Shown in pieces: positions 9,249 through 18,698 of a stretch of DNA of 64,000 bases. The notes beneath the pieces are model-generated. The model made no database searches. It was not told the origin of the DNA and saw only the letters and a program-made list of their open reading frames with translations. The DNA is taken from positions 62,001 to 126,000 of the forward strand of contig JADJUJ010000008.1 of NCBI GenBank assembly GCA_016710765.1. Reading direction: 5' to 3'. The DNA comes from Lewinellaceae bacterium. Lineage in GTDB: Bacteria; Bacteroidota; Bacteroidia; Chitinophagales; Saprospiraceae. The translations under genes were made by a program, and so were the position numbers. How positions within the stretch are numbered: the first letter of the stretch is position 1; the number at the start of each line of letters is the position of its first letter.

Positions 9249-10360
9249 ATGAAATACCCTATTTCCGTTACTCGGATATCCCAATCCCGGATTTCAGAAG
9301 TTGATTTCTCCAATATTCCTTTCGGCCGCGTTATTTCCGACCACATGTTTGTGGCCGATTTTGATGGTGAAAAGTGGCTCAGCCCACGCATCGTGCCATT
9401 CGAAAAATGGAAATCTCCCCGGCCAACCTTGCCCTGCATTACGGTCAAAGTATCTTCGAAGGGCTCAAAGCCACCAAGCGAAATGGCGAACCGGTTTTGT
9501 TCCGCGCTGGTGCCCATGCCCGCCGGCTTAACCTGTCTGCAGAGCGCATGTGTATGCCAAATTTTCCGGAAGACCTCTTCCTGACGGGTTTGAAAATGCT
9601 GGTCGATCTCGACCGCGATTGGATTCCGGCAGAAGACGATCACGCGTTGTACATCCGCCCGATGATGTTCGCTACCGATGAACTGTTTGGCGTTCAACCT
9701 TCCAAGACTTACCGTTTTCTCATCTTTACCGGCCCTGTTGGTCCTTACTATCCGAAGCCCGTCAAATTGTGGGTGGAGGAAGTCTTTACCCGCGCGTCTC
9801 AGGGTGGTGCTGGTGAAGCCAAGTGCGCTGGCAACTATGGCGCGTCGCTGTTGCCTGCCTTGCGTGCCAAGCAGAATGGCTACGATCAGGTAATGTGGAT
9901 GGATGCCGTAGAGAAAAAATACGTGCAGGAAGTTGGAACCATGAACCTGTTTTTTGTCATCGATGGAAAGGTCATTACCCCAACCACCACGGGCACTATT
10001 CTTCGCGGCATCACGCGCGACAGTTTCCTGCTGCTCCTGAAAGATTGGGGCTATACCGTTGAAGATCGCCTGCTGAGCATCGCTGAAATCACCGACGCTT
10101 ACTGGCGCGGTGCCCTCCAGGAATGTTTTGGTGCCGGTACCGCTGCTGTAGTGAGCCACGTCAGTGAGATCACCTGGCGCGACCGCAAGTTGGAACTGCC
10201 ACCCGTTGACGCCGAGCACCGCCCGGTGGCTACCCGCCTCAAAACCTTCTTCAATGGCCTCCGAATGGGACATGAAGAAGATGAGCACCATTGGTTGATG
10301 AGTTGTAACGACAGTGGTGTGTGGGAACTGGTGAAGGATCAATCTACAGTAGTAGCCTAA
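9249..10360 (+). CDS. ilvE: Branched-chain amino-acid aminotransferase (one-base frameshift)
   Basis: PLP-dependent class IV aminotransferase, last step of Leu/Ile/Val synthesis. The body shows ISPANLALHYGQSIFEGLKA, the catalytic-lysine segment EAKCAGNYGASLLPA, and YVQEVGTMNLFFVIDGK. The N-terminal 52 residues (MKYPISVTRISQ...) are in another frame. Adding one A to the AAAAA run 9403-9407 joins RIVPFEK to MEISPANL and gives 370 residues, typical for Bacteroidota. Essential function and the homopolymer site argue for a sequencing error. A long antisense reading frame over this gene is a shadow. Confidence 0.9.
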
Positions 10361-10381
10361 GATTTAAACCTGGTACAAAAT

Positions 10382-10421
10382 AAAAGCGTCGTACTGATTT
10401 CTCAGCACGACGCTTTTTTTA
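10382..10421. terminator. Bidirectional intrinsic terminator
   Basis: Stem AAAAGCGTCGT paired with ACGACGCTTTT, with an inner CTGA/TCAG extension, followed by a T run on the plus side and an A run before it. It serves ilvE and, in the other direction, the convergent aldo/keto reductase. Confidence 0.85.
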
Positions 10422-10437
10422 TTAAACCTTTGGGTGT

Positions 10438-11421
10438 CTAAAAATCAGGTCGCGCCGGCGCATTTCTCAAAATGCCTTCGATGCTTTTGAGCACATCTGC
10501 GGTCAGTTGAGGCACCAGTTCCAGGCTGCTCAGTGTTTCTTCCAGCTGCTCCACTTTGGAGGCGCCGAGGATAACAGTGGATACATTCGGGTTGCGCACA
10601 CACCAGGCGATGGCCAGTTTGGGCAGGGTGGTGCCCATGTCTTGCGCCAGTTTGTTCAGTGCGCGAACTTTTTCCAGTCGCTCGGGCGTTACCTGTCGCT
10701 CTTTGAGCCATTCGAGTCCTTCGATGCCCAGGCGGGTGCCCTCCGGGAATTTATCCAGGTATTTGTTGGAGAGCACGCCAGAAGCCAGCGGCGACCAGAT
10801 GGTGGTGCCCAGGCCAACGGTTTTGTAAATCTGCTCGTATTCTACCTCTACTTTGTCGCGGTGAAAGAGGTTTTACTGGGGTTGTTCCATGACCGGGCCA
10901 ATCAGCCGCTGTTCGCGGGCAACCATGTGCGCCTCCATGATTTCCTGCGCGCTCCACTCGGATGTGCCCCAGTACAGGATTTTGCCCTGGGCAATCAGGT
11001 GGTTCATCGCCCACACCGTTTCCTCAATGGGCGTATTTTTGTCGGGGCGGTGGCAGAAATAAAGGTCCATGTAGTCGACCTTCAGCCGGCGCAGGCTGGC
11101 TTCGCAGCCTTCCACAATGTGCTTGCGGCTCAGTCCGGTTTGGTTGGGCAATTTGCCGCCATCGCCGAAAAAGACCTTGGAGGAAACGACGTAGCTGCTG
11201 CGGTCCCAATTCATTTTTTGTAAAATATCGCCCATGACGCGCTCGCTTTCGCCGCGGGAATATATTTCGGCGTTGTCGAAGAAGTTAACCCCGCGTTCGT
11301 AGGCGGTGGCCATGAGTTTTTCGGCGGTGTTGTCGCCAATTTGTTTGCCAAAAGTCAGCCAGGAACCAAAAGAAAGAACGCTGAGCTGAAGTCCGGATTT
11401 TCCGAGTCTGCGGTATTGCAT
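10438..11421 (-). pseudogene. Aldo/keto reductase (K+ channel beta-subunit type) with in-frame stop
   Basis: 327-codon NADPH-dependent aldo/keto reductase. The N-terminal half shows FDNAEIYSRGESERVMG (catalytic Asp/Tyr) and the Lys in VVSSKVFF; the C-terminal half shows WCVRNPNVSTVILGASKVEQ (NADPH site). A TAA at 10873-10875 interrupts the frame at EQPQ-stop-NLFHRD, where relatives have Tyr (QYNLFHR). Both halves are in the same frame, so one base substitution (TAC/TAT to TAA) accounts for it. It may be a real nonsense mutation or a base-call error. Confidence is high for the family, moderate for loss of function. Confidence 0.8.
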
Positions 11422-11433
11422 AAATTTGTAGGT

Positions 11434-12636
11434 ATGATGGATAAAAAGATGCGATTGTTAATGGGCTTGTGTTTGTTGCTGGGTGCCGATGTGCAGGCAC
11501 AGCGCTGCAACAAGGTGCTTAGGCTGTATCCGGAATCCGATGTTCCTGCCGCGCAGCGGGAGAACAGTATGCTGGTCTTTGCAGATAATTTCGACGGCGA
11601 CCGCATCGATTTTTCCAGTTGGGACCTCAGCAAGCCCGGTGATACCCGCTGGGAATGCGACCGCGAATCGATGCCTTCTCCTCAAAATGTAAAGGTACAG
11701 GATGGACTAGCCTATTTCACTATAACAAAGGATTCCATTGGAGGTTGTAAATATTCGACGGGAGAAATCAAATCTTTTGGAAAACAGGACGGCTTCCGAC
11801 CCTGGAAACTCCAACCCGGCGCTTACCTCGAAATCCGGGCAAAACTTCCGCTCCAGGGAAATGCCGGCTCTGCCGGCTGGCTTTGGTACTGGTGGGGTGA
11901 GCAAAACATTTACCGCGAAATCGACCTCTGGGAAACCGATGCGCGGTATCCGGATCGCTTTCAGTCGAACATCCATTACCAACCCGGGCCCGGCGAAGCC
12001 CAATGGGTGTGCCTGGAGGATAAAAACGGACAGGCGCTGCGGCTCGACGAGCATTTTTTCCGGTACGGACTGGAATGGGAAAAGGACCGCTTGCGTTTTT
12101 ACCTAAATGATCAGCTTTTCCGGGAGATTGTCATTGCAGATCCTGCGCTTTGGTTCGACTGGGATATGGACTTTTTGCTGGGCTCGCAAACAGCCTCCCT
12201 GAATGGCGATGCCTTCACTGAAGCGCAACTGCCGGTAACGATGGCGGTGGATTATGTGCGTGTTTTTCAAAAATCGGGCAGCACCATAGCGGCTCCAGTG
12301 AATCCACCCACCAGTATTGCTCCTTCGGAAGCATTTGGTATCCGGGCTAAGCCATGGCCCAAGGCGGAGTATACGCTCGAATCGCCGGAATATACAGTCG
12401 AACAAATTGCCGACGACTGGGCGGTATTTTGGTGGTTGACACCGTTAAAACCTTTTCCGCCTGGAAGCTGGCAGTTTGTGCGGTATTCGGTTCGTTTGGA
12501 AACGGGTGTGGAGGAACACTGGTACTGCCCCCTCTACATTCGCGCAGCGGGGCAGTTGCCCTTGGCCAGTGTGCCTTTTCGGGAGCAAGATTTGGCCTAT
12601 TTTAAAAAATGGAAACAACTAAACATTAAACCATGA
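11434..12636 (+). CDS. GH16 family beta-glucanase-like hydrolase, exported
   Basis: 400 residues with a hydrophobic signal peptide (MRLLMGLCLLLGADVQAQ). A concanavalin-like GH16 fold is indicated by DNFDGDRIDFSSWD, GSAGWLWYWWG and the catalytic EIDLWE (Glu162, Asp164, Glu167). The C-terminal 120 residues after about 280 form an extra domain of unknown role. Substrates of GH16 include laminarin, agar and carrageenan; which one cannot be told. ATG 11434 is preferred because an upstream in-frame start would overlap the divergent reductase. TAAATTTG lies five bases before it. Confidence 0.85.
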   Translation: MMDKKMRLLMGLCLLLGADVQAQRCNKVLRLYPESDVPAAQRENSMLVFADNFDGDRIDFSSWDLSKPGDTRWECDRESMPSPQNVKVQDGLAYFTITKDSIGGCKYSTGEIKSFGKQDGFRPWKLQPGAYLEIRAKLPLQGNAGSAGWLWYWWGEQNIYREIDLWETDARYPDRFQSNIHYQPGPGEAQWVCLEDKNGQALRLDEHFFRYGLEWEKDRLRFYLNDQLFREIVIADPALWFDWDMDFLLGSQTASLNGDAFTEAQLPVTMAVDYVRVFQKSGSTIAAPVNPPTSIAPSEAFGIRAKPWPKAEYTLESPEYTVEQIADDWAVFWWLTPLKPFPPGSWQFVRYSVRLETGVEEHWYCPLYIRAAGQLPLASVPFREQDLAYFKKWKQLNIKP

Positions 12637-12968
12637 TGCTGGCGCAAACACCACCACCACCGTATTATGCGGTGGTATTTACCTCCATTCGCAGTCAAGT
12701 TGACGAAGGCTACGCGGCCATGGCGGAACGCATGCTTCAACTCGCCGCGCTGCAGCCGGGTTACCTGGGAGTAGAATCGGCCCGAGATGTTTTGGGTATT
12801 ACCGTTTCCTACTGGGAAAGCGAAGCTGCCATTTTACATTGGAAAAAAGCGGCCGAGCACCGCTTGGCACAGGAACTTGGGCGCAGCGACTGGTATGCCG
12901 CCTACGTTGTGCGCGTGTGCAAAGTAGAGAGGGCCTACGATTTTACTCAGAGCATTTTCAAGCCATAG
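12633..12968 (+). CDS. Antibiotic-biosynthesis-monooxygenase (ABM) domain protein
   Basis: 111 residues. The segment YYAVVFTSIRSQVDEGYAAM followed by LQPGYLGVESARD and ITVSYWESEAAILHWK is the ferredoxin-like ABM fold. These are small dimeric haem- or quinone-handling enzymes, many uncharacterised. It starts in an ATGA overlap with the GH16 gene and is co-transcribed with it, though no functional link is obvious. Its 3' end overlaps the convergent membrane protein gene by 22 bp. Confidence 0.8.
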   Translation: MMLAQTPPPPYYAVVFTSIRSQVDEGYAAMAERMLQLAALQPGYLGVESARDVLGITVSYWESEAAILHWKKAAEHRLAQELGRSDWYAAYVVRVCKVERAYDFTQSIFKP

Positions 12969-13246
12969 CGGAACACCCACGCGAAGGCAAACAAGGCTGT
13001 AGCAATAACTACCCCGCGCATGGCCAGTTCCCAGCGTCTTTTTTTATAGACGTTCATGGGGATGAGGTTGATCGCGATGGCGAGAATGGCCAGGGTGCGT
13101 TCCCGGAAGTTTTCCGAAAGGCCTTTCGAACTGGCAAGCCCTTGCCCTTCCAGCACATGGAAAACGTTGTACAGCACTGCAAAAAGGAATGCAGGCATCA
13201 GGATTCCGACCACCAGGCCAGTAACGATGGTATTACGGTTGAGCAT
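12947..13246 (-). CDS. Small integral membrane protein, unknown function
   Basis: 99 residues with three predicted membrane segments at about 8-30, 52-66 and 76-95, separated by basic loops (YKKRR). Family not recognised. It starts two bases after the surE stop, so it is the second gene of a surE operon. Confidence 0.75.
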   Translation of the reverse strand: MLNRNTIVTGLVVGILMPAFLFAVLYNVFHVLEGQGLASSKGLSENFRERTLAILAIAINLIPMNVYKKRRWELAMRGVVIATALFAFAWVFRYGLKML

Positions 13247-13248
13247 AA

Positions 13249-14019
13249 TCAGGATTTTTCCAGCGCCTTGAATTCTGGCAGCGCGTTGTAGTGAGTAAGA
13301 TCGTGCATGGAGGGTACGATGGAGATGTACCCTGCTTCCAGGGCATTGATGTCGGCATCATTGCGGGTATCATCGTTGACGAATTTTCCTGCCAGCCAGT
13401 AATAGGGTTGTCCGCTGGGGTCGCGACCTTCCACAAATTCCTCCACCCAACGGGCATTTGCCTGGTGGCAGATACGAAGTCCTTTGATTTCACTGGCAGG
13501 TATGGCCGGGATGTTTACATTGAGAAGGTTTCCGATGTGTTGGGGGTTGTCGAGCATATAGGCCATGATCTTGCGGATCCAGGGTTTGCCCGCCTCGAAA
13601 TCGGCATCAAAGGCAAAGTCCAGCAGCGAAAAACCGATGCTTTTGATGCCCTCCAGAGAGGCCTCCATGGCTGCGGATAGCGTTCCGGAATAAATGATGT
13701 TGATGGATGCGTTGGAGCCATGGTTGATGCCGGATACACAAAGGGCCACCGGCCGGTCCTTCAGGATCACATGCTTGGCCAGTTTGACGCAATCAACCGG
13801 GGTGCCGGAGCACTCCCAGGATTCGATGCCTTCAAAAACAGATACGCGCTTAAGCCGAAGTGGCTCCCGAAGGGTGACAGCATGGCCTTGCCCGCTTTGC
13901 GGAGAATCGGGTGCAACGACAACGACTTCCCCCAGCGTGGCAGCAACTTCAACCAACGCGCGGATGCCCGGGGCAACAATCCCGTCATCGTTCGTTACTA
14001 AAATGAGTGGTTTTTTCAT
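13249..14019 (-). CDS. surE: 5'/3'-nucleotidase SurE
   Basis: 256 residues. It dephosphorylates nucleoside monophosphates and short polyphosphates. Metal ligands are in LVTNDDG (Asp11, Asp12), with APDSPQSGQGHAVT, CSGTPVDCVKLA and VSGINHGSN, all diagnostic for SurE. A TACCTTTG -7 box (14024-14031) ends four bases before the ATG, which suggests a leaderless transcript. Confidence 0.96.
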   Translation of the reverse strand: MKKPLILVTNDDGIVAPGIRALVEVAATLGEVVVVAPDSPQSGQGHAVTLREPLRLKRVSVFEGIESWECSGTPVDCVKLAKHVILKDRPVALCVSGINHGSNASINIIYSGTLSAAMEASLEGIKSIGFSLLDFAFDADFEAGKPWIRKIMAYMLDNPQHIGNLLNVNIPAIPASEIKGLRICHQANARWVEEFVEGRDPSGQPYYWLAGKFVNDDTRNDADINALEAGYISIVPSMHDLTHYNALPEFKALEKS

Positions 14020-14023
14020 GCTG

Positions 14024-14031
14024 CAAAGGTA
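14024..14031 (-). promoter_or_regulatory. -7 promoter box TACCTTTG of surE
   Basis: Minus-strand TACCTTTG, then CAGC, then the surE ATG. A start point about five to seven bases downstream of the box would fall on the start codon. Confidence 0.55.
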
Positions 14032-14168
14032 CTGTTTTGGGGCTAAGCAGTGGGTTTTTGAACCTTGTGTTTGTATTAGATTTCATGCTCTAAAATCATA
14101 ATTTAACACATTTAGCTTTAATAAAATGCCAAAATAACCTGTAAAATGATTGTTTTTATTCGTTTTTA

Positions 14169-14199
14169 TTGGCTTCTATTGAAAAACACGTTAAATTTG
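14169..14199 (+). promoter_or_regulatory. Candidate -33/-7 promoter of the LysM gene
   Basis: TTG at 14169-14171, a 20-bp spacer, then TAAATTTG at 14192-14199. It fits the Bacteroidota TTTG/TAnnTTTG pattern and leaves a leader of about 100 bases. The rest of the 286-bp spacer after surE is AT-rich and shows nothing else. Confidence 0.5.
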
Positions 14200-14305
14200 A
14201 AACGAATTTTTGATAAATTTCCTGACCTTGGCAAATCAAACGTTCCATATTATCAACAATAAGGTGAAAACCTGCGCCATCGTATTTTCCAAAAATCTTC
14301 TCGAT

Positions 14306-15974
14306 ATGAAACAAATGCTGCTACTGTTGGCTGTGCTTACTGCGCTGACAGGCCTTACCGCACAAACACAACAGGCCCCCATGTACCTGTTGTTCAATTC
14401 CAGTTGCATGAACCAGCTGGAGTATCGCTATACCTACACTGGCGCTTCAGTGATGGCGTATGCTTACAGTCCTAATGCCAACCAAACCTACATTTTAAAT
14501 GCAGGCAACAGCGGGATTAATGCCCCAAGCCTTCCTCCCGGGACCCTTGACTGCCGCAGTATTAAAATGGACCAAACGATCATGGATGCCATTAACAAAC
14601 TGCAGCGGCAGGTGTATGTGGTCCACCAAACCCAGCAGGGTTATCTGTTGATGCCCCTTATTTCTGCCATGCAGATTGAACGTGCAGGCACCTATTACTT
14701 CTTCAGGAACCCTAACTATCAGTTTGCCCTGGATACCATGAACCTGGTGTACCAGGCCAATCTTTCCACCGCCGGCTCTCCCAATCGGGTGTATTTCAAC
14801 GGCTTGCGGATTATGGATTGCGTTTACCAGTACTCCTTCCGGAGCGAGCCTACCCAAACCAACCGGGAAAAATCCGATTTCGAGTTCATACCGTCCATTG
14901 GTATCACCGTTTCCAATTCGGGCCTGACGGCCGCTGAAATGGAAACCAACAGCCTGCGCTTGTGGCGCATTAACGGCATGAGTCTGGAAGACTACGTGAG
15001 TGGGATGTGCCATTCCGGAACCTCAAAGCCTGCCGCCGGAATACCCGCAGTGGCTGGTGTAAGAGAGGATTTCCAGAAAACACAGCCTATCGGACCGCCA
15101 TCACCAGCACCTACGGTTGCTCCGGCTCCAGTAGATGCCAGTGGCTGCACTGAAGTAGGTGGCAATGGCTTTCACGTGGTTCAGAAGGGTGAAACCCTGA
15201 TGGCTATTTCCAGGCAGTACAAAACACCCATGAAAACACTGGTAGCCTGGAACAAAATCGACAACCCCGATATGATCAAGCCTTGCCAGAAGCTTTTATG
15301 TGAAAAATCCGGCAAGCATGACGGCTGTGCCCACAACGCCACCACCCACTACTCAGCCAGCGCCAACCATCAGCCAGCCCAAAACTACGCCAGCACCTGC
15401 GGCTGTACCCGGTACCCAGATGGTGCCTGTGCACATTGTTCAATCCGGCGAAACCCTTTCTGGCATCGCTAAAAAATATAGCATGTCAGAGGAACTTTTC
15501 CGACTGATCAACAATTTGCCGATGTCTGGAAATGTAGTGATTTACCCCGGCCAGCAGTTCATGACCACCAACCTGGGGTATACCAAACAACCCAAATCGG
15601 ATCCGGTGCCTGCGGTAGCGCCACCGCCCACTACGCCAGTTGCAGGTGGCTCGCTTCAGCCACTGGAGCACAACAACAACTCCGCTCCACCGCCACCCAC
15701 GGTTTTGCCCGCCAATACGGTTCCGCCGCCTTCTCAGCCGGTCAGCAACCAATTTAAGGAAACTTCTGTGTTGGGTAATACAACGATTCCTGCCACTCCG
15801 GCGCCTGCTCAGAAAGCAACCTATTATCAGGAGTATATTGTCCAGCAGGGTGATACCATGAACTCGATTGCCATCAAGTTTAGCAGTAGTCCACAGGAAT
15901 TGTCGCTGCTGAACAACAAGGAGCCCAATGAGGCCCTGATTGCCGGCCAGCGGTTGTTGATTCCCAAGCAATAG
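14306..15974 (+). CDS. Exported protein with three LysM domains (one-base frameshift)
   Basis: Signal peptide MKQMLLLLAVLTALTGLTAQ, a 230-residue N-terminal region of unknown fold with several Cys, then LysM1 (VVQKGETLMAISRQYKTP), a Pro/Thr linker, LysM2 (IVQSGETLSGIAKKYSM), a Pro-rich linker and LysM3 (IVQQGDTMNSIAIKFS). LysM domains bind peptidoglycan or chitin, so it is probably a cell-wall-associated protein. Two overlapping frames join if one T is removed from TTTT 15294-15297, reading CQKLYVKNPASM and giving 555 residues. ATG 14306 is chosen because it begins the signal peptide. Confidence 0.8.
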
Positions 15975-15997
15975 CAATTAGGATGAACACATACAGA

Positions 15998-16044
15998 AGG
16001 GGCGCTCATACTGGTAATAAAACCAGTTTGGGCGCCCCTTTTTG
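15998..16044 (+). terminator. Intrinsic terminator of the LysM gene
   Basis: GGGGCGC (15999-16005) pairs with GCGCCCC (16032-16038). An inner ACTGG/CCAGT stem and a TTTTT tract follow. Confidence 0.9.
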
Positions 16045-16104
16045 TTTAAGTTTTGATGCTTGAGGATCTTGTTTGCGTAAATCCGAGGTAAGACAAGTAG
16101 TCTG

Positions 16105-18399
16105 TTACAGGGAAATTACCACCGACAGCATCCAGTTTCGACCTGCCTGCGGAAAATATCCGCTTTGGTTGTACACTCCATTGCCTTCTAATCTGGTGTA
16201 TGGGTTGAAGGGGCGCTCATCGTAACCGTTGGAAACATAACGGTAAGTCCATCCATTGGAAGCGTATTTGGCATCCAGCAGGTTGTTGACCGACGCAATG
16301 ATGCTCAGGTCGGCGCCCAGCACATTTTTCAGCTGGTAATTGATGCGCAAGTCGGTAAAAGTATAAGCATCGAGTACAGAATTTGTATTGCTGGTATTGT
16401 CCAGAAACTGTTGGCCCACATATTTGCTGGTCCAGTTGAGATCTAATTGCTGTCGGGGGTGTTGGGGCAAAACATGCCAGGTAAGGGCAAGCCTGGCCAC
16501 GGCCTCGGGCGAAAATGCCAGGTCGCTCTTTTCGTGTAGCAATTGAATTTGCGTACCGTTGTCCCAGTCGTCCAGGTATTCCACGAATGTTTTGATTTTA
16601 TTGCGGCTAAGGCTGAGGTTGCCGCTGGTTTCAAACCTGGGGTTTGGCCGCCATTGTGCCTCCAGTTCAACACCAGCCCGGTAGCTGTCGGGAATATTGG
16701 TTCGGATGTAAGCCCCTACGTCGTTGATGCTGCCATCAAGCACCAATTGGTCTTTGTACTGCATGTAATACACATTGGCCGACCATTTCCACTGATCTTC
16801 ACTTTGGCTAATGCCTGCCTCCAAATCGCGAAGCCGTTCGGGCTTTGGCCGGCTTTCGGGCGTGGATTGGGTGTAGTCGTCGCGATTGGGTTCCCGATGG
16901 CCGATGCCGTAAAACAGATGGCTGGTCCAGTTGGGGCGAAAGTTCCATCGAAGGCCGGCTTTAGGGTTCCAGAAGTGGAGCACAGCTTGTTGGGTAACAT
17001 TGTTCAACAGGTTGTCAACGCCCTCGAAGTTATAGCTTACCTGCCGGTACTGCACATCGGCGAAGGTGGTCCAGCCTTTTTTCCAGCGGATATTGATTTG
17101 CCCATACAGGTTGCCATCTGTTTTGGTGGCGTTGTTGTCGTAATACCGGGCATCTTTTTCAAGGGGGCTCCAATTCGCCCAGATGACCTCACCACAGTGC
17201 TGTCCTTCATAGCGGTGCAATCCGCCGCCCAGCGTCATACTGGGTCCACCATATAGCATGGGCGGATTGACGGGGGGCTCCCAGCGCAGTACAAAGGTGC
17301 TGCCGTAAAAATGGTTGTCCAGCTGCCGCCGCCGCACCAGATCGGTAGGCAAAAAGGTGTCAATGGCCGGAAACTGGGGGTAATAGTTGGGGAGCGATTG
17401 TTGCGCTTTGTATTCTTCATAAAACCCGAATCCTCGGGTGTAATGCCCGTTGAGTTGCAACTGCAGTCCCTGTGGCATAAACAAGCGGTAATGGAGCAGG
17501 TAGTGCCGCTGCGTGTAATCGTCCACCTGGTTGGGGTAGGGGCTGCCTGGCCGCTCCATCCCGGCTTCGTTGTAACGGCGCAGGCTGTCGATCTCCAGGT
17601 ATTGTGCCGGTAGCCCATACCATGCCTGATAGGTAATTTCATGACCGGAGAGCAGGTGCGCCATGAACGATTGGTTTTTGCCGACATAAGCGCCACTGAG
17701 GTGAAAGGAATTCAGGTCGGCGGTGGCGCGATCAACGTATCCACCGGAATGCAGGGAGGAAATCCGGCCGGTAAATGCAAAGCGATTGGCCAGCAAACCA
17801 GTGCCCACAAATGCGCTGTGCTTCCGGGTATTGAAAGCGCCAATGGTATTGCTGATGCGGGCAAAAGGATCGGCTTCCACCTTTGAAAGGTCGAGGTTGA
17901 CACTGCCCCCGAAGGCGCCTGCTCCGTTGGTGCTCAGGCCAACGCCGCGCTGCACCTGGATTTCATTGGCAGATGATGCCAGGTCGGGGAGATCCACCCA
18001 ATACACAATTTGGCTCTCGGCATCGTTTAACGGCACCCCATTGATGGTGACATTGATGCGCGTTGGGTCGCTTCCGCGCAACCGCAGTCCGGTGTACCCA
18101 ATACCTGTACCGGCATCAGAGCTTTCCACCAGGGAAGGGACGCTGCTGAGCAAAAAAGGTACATCCTGTGCGTGGTATTCCCGCTTCAGTTGGGCAGCCG
18201 TCAGGTTGGTGTGGGGGACCGGCGAACCTGCATCTGCCCGGGTCCCTTGGATGACAACAGTTTGCAGGCGTGCCGAATCGATCGGCGTCGATTGAGCCAT
18301 CGCGGCGTTGGTGCAAACCAGACTAAAAAAAAGAAAAATAAGAGGCTGTCTGGAATGGCGGACAGCGGCGCGCTTGCTTGTTCCCAAAGTGAAGAACAT
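16105..18399 (-). CDS. TonB-dependent outer-membrane receptor, predicted thiamine transporter
   Basis: 764 residues. A signal peptide (PLIFLFFSLVCTNAAMAQ) is followed by the plug domain (LKREYHAQDVPFLLSSVPS, INVTINGVPLNDAESQIVYW) and a 22-strand-type barrel ending in the aromatic GRNWMLSVVISL. No N-terminal carboxypeptidase-like domain was seen. The substrate is inferred from a TPP riboswitch just upstream on the same strand: such receptors are thiamine/TPP importers in Bacteroidota. ATG 18399 is used; the longer frame to 18558 would translate the riboswitch. Confidence 0.9.
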   Translation of the reverse strand: MFFTLGTSKRAAVRHSRQPLIFLFFSLVCTNAAMAQSTPIDSARLQTVVIQGTRADAGSPVPHTNLTAAQLKREYHAQDVPFLLSSVPSLVESSDAGTGIGYTGLRLRGSDPTRINVTINGVPLNDAESQIVYWVDLPDLASSANEIQVQRGVGLSTNGAGAFGGSVNLDLSKVEADPFARISNTIGAFNTRKHSAFVGTGLLANRFAFTGRISSLHSGGYVDRATADLNSFHLSGAYVGKNQSFMAHLLSGHEITYQAWYGLPAQYLEIDSLRRYNEAGMERPGSPYPNQVDDYTQRHYLLHYRLFMPQGLQLQLNGHYTRGFGFYEEYKAQQSLPNYYPQFPAIDTFLPTDLVRRRQLDNHFYGSTFVLRWEPPVNPPMLYGGPSMTLGGGLHRYEGQHCGEVIWANWSPLEKDARYYDNNATKTDGNLYGQINIRWKKGWTTFADVQYRQVSYNFEGVDNLLNNVTQQAVLHFWNPKAGLRWNFRPNWTSHLFYGIGHREPNRDDYTQSTPESRPKPERLRDLEAGISQSEDQWKWSANVYYMQYKDQLVLDGSINDVGAYIRTNIPDSYRAGVELEAQWRPNPRFETSGNLSLSRNKIKTFVEYLDDWDNGTQIQLLHEKSDLAFSPEAVARLALTWHVLPQHPRQQLDLNWTSKYVGQQFLDNTSNTNSVLDAYTFTDLRINYQLKNVLGADLSIIASVNNLLDAKYASNGWTYRYVSNGYDERPFNPYTRLEGNGVYNQSGYFPQAGRNWMLSVVISL

Positions 18400-18457
18400 G
18401 GTAAAAAAGTGATTGAGTGAAATAATCACTGCGGAGGGGTATCCGTAGTGCATGCAT

Positions 18458-18553
18458 TCCACTACCCGTCTCAATTCCCTTCCCGGCATTACCCGGACAG
18501 GTTCGATGGGTGTTATCTCAGCCCCGCTGTTGACGAGGCACCCCAATGAGTTA
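18458..18553 (-). promoter_or_regulatory. TPP riboswitch (THI element)
   Basis: On the minus strand the order is GGGGTGC, then CTGAGA (18516-18521), ACCC, AACCTG, and CCGGGTAATGCCGG (18483-18496), followed by GGGAA. These are the conserved thiamine-pyrophosphate-binding bulges. It lies about 60 bases upstream of the receptor ATG, so high TPP is expected to repress the receptor. Its 5' edge directly abuts a MITE-like element. Confidence 0.95.
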
Positions 18554-18557
18554 ATCA

Positions 18558-18698
18558 AGGTATCAGCAAAAACTTTCCAATTTAGCGCACTTTAGCGTTG
18601 CCAAAACAGTAATGCGGCACACTATTCGCCTGTTTTGAGGTCTTTTCAGCACTCAAAACCTGCGCACCAAATCCGGAACTTATTGCTGACACATTGCT
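18558..18698. mobile_element. MITE-like element family 1, copy B
   Basis: About 141 bp, homologous in direct orientation to 33544-33702 (shared blocks ACTTTCCAATTT, GTTGCCAAAACAGTAATG, CGCCTGTTTTGA). Its ends are imperfect inverted repeats (TATCAGCAAAAACTTTCC against GGAACTTATTGCTGACAC). It fills the gap between the NadR-like gene and the TPP riboswitch, and the kinase stop codon (18697-18699) lies at its edge. Confidence 0.8.

Noticed and set aside
9221..10342. Long 373-codon minus-strand reading frame
   Set aside because: It lies antisense to ilvE, which shows clear catalytic motifs; the antisense protein has no recognisable features.
10873..10875. TAA read as an amino acid (recoding or alternative code)
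   Set aside because: Other genes here end normally in TAA and no recoding element is visible; a point mutation or base error is simpler.
14210..14305. Upstream extension of the LysM protein
   Set aside because: It precedes the obvious signal peptide and contains only the leader after the TAAATTTG box.
18400..18558. N-terminal extension of the TonB receptor to 18558
   Set aside because: It would translate the TPP riboswitch; the signal peptide begins at 18399.
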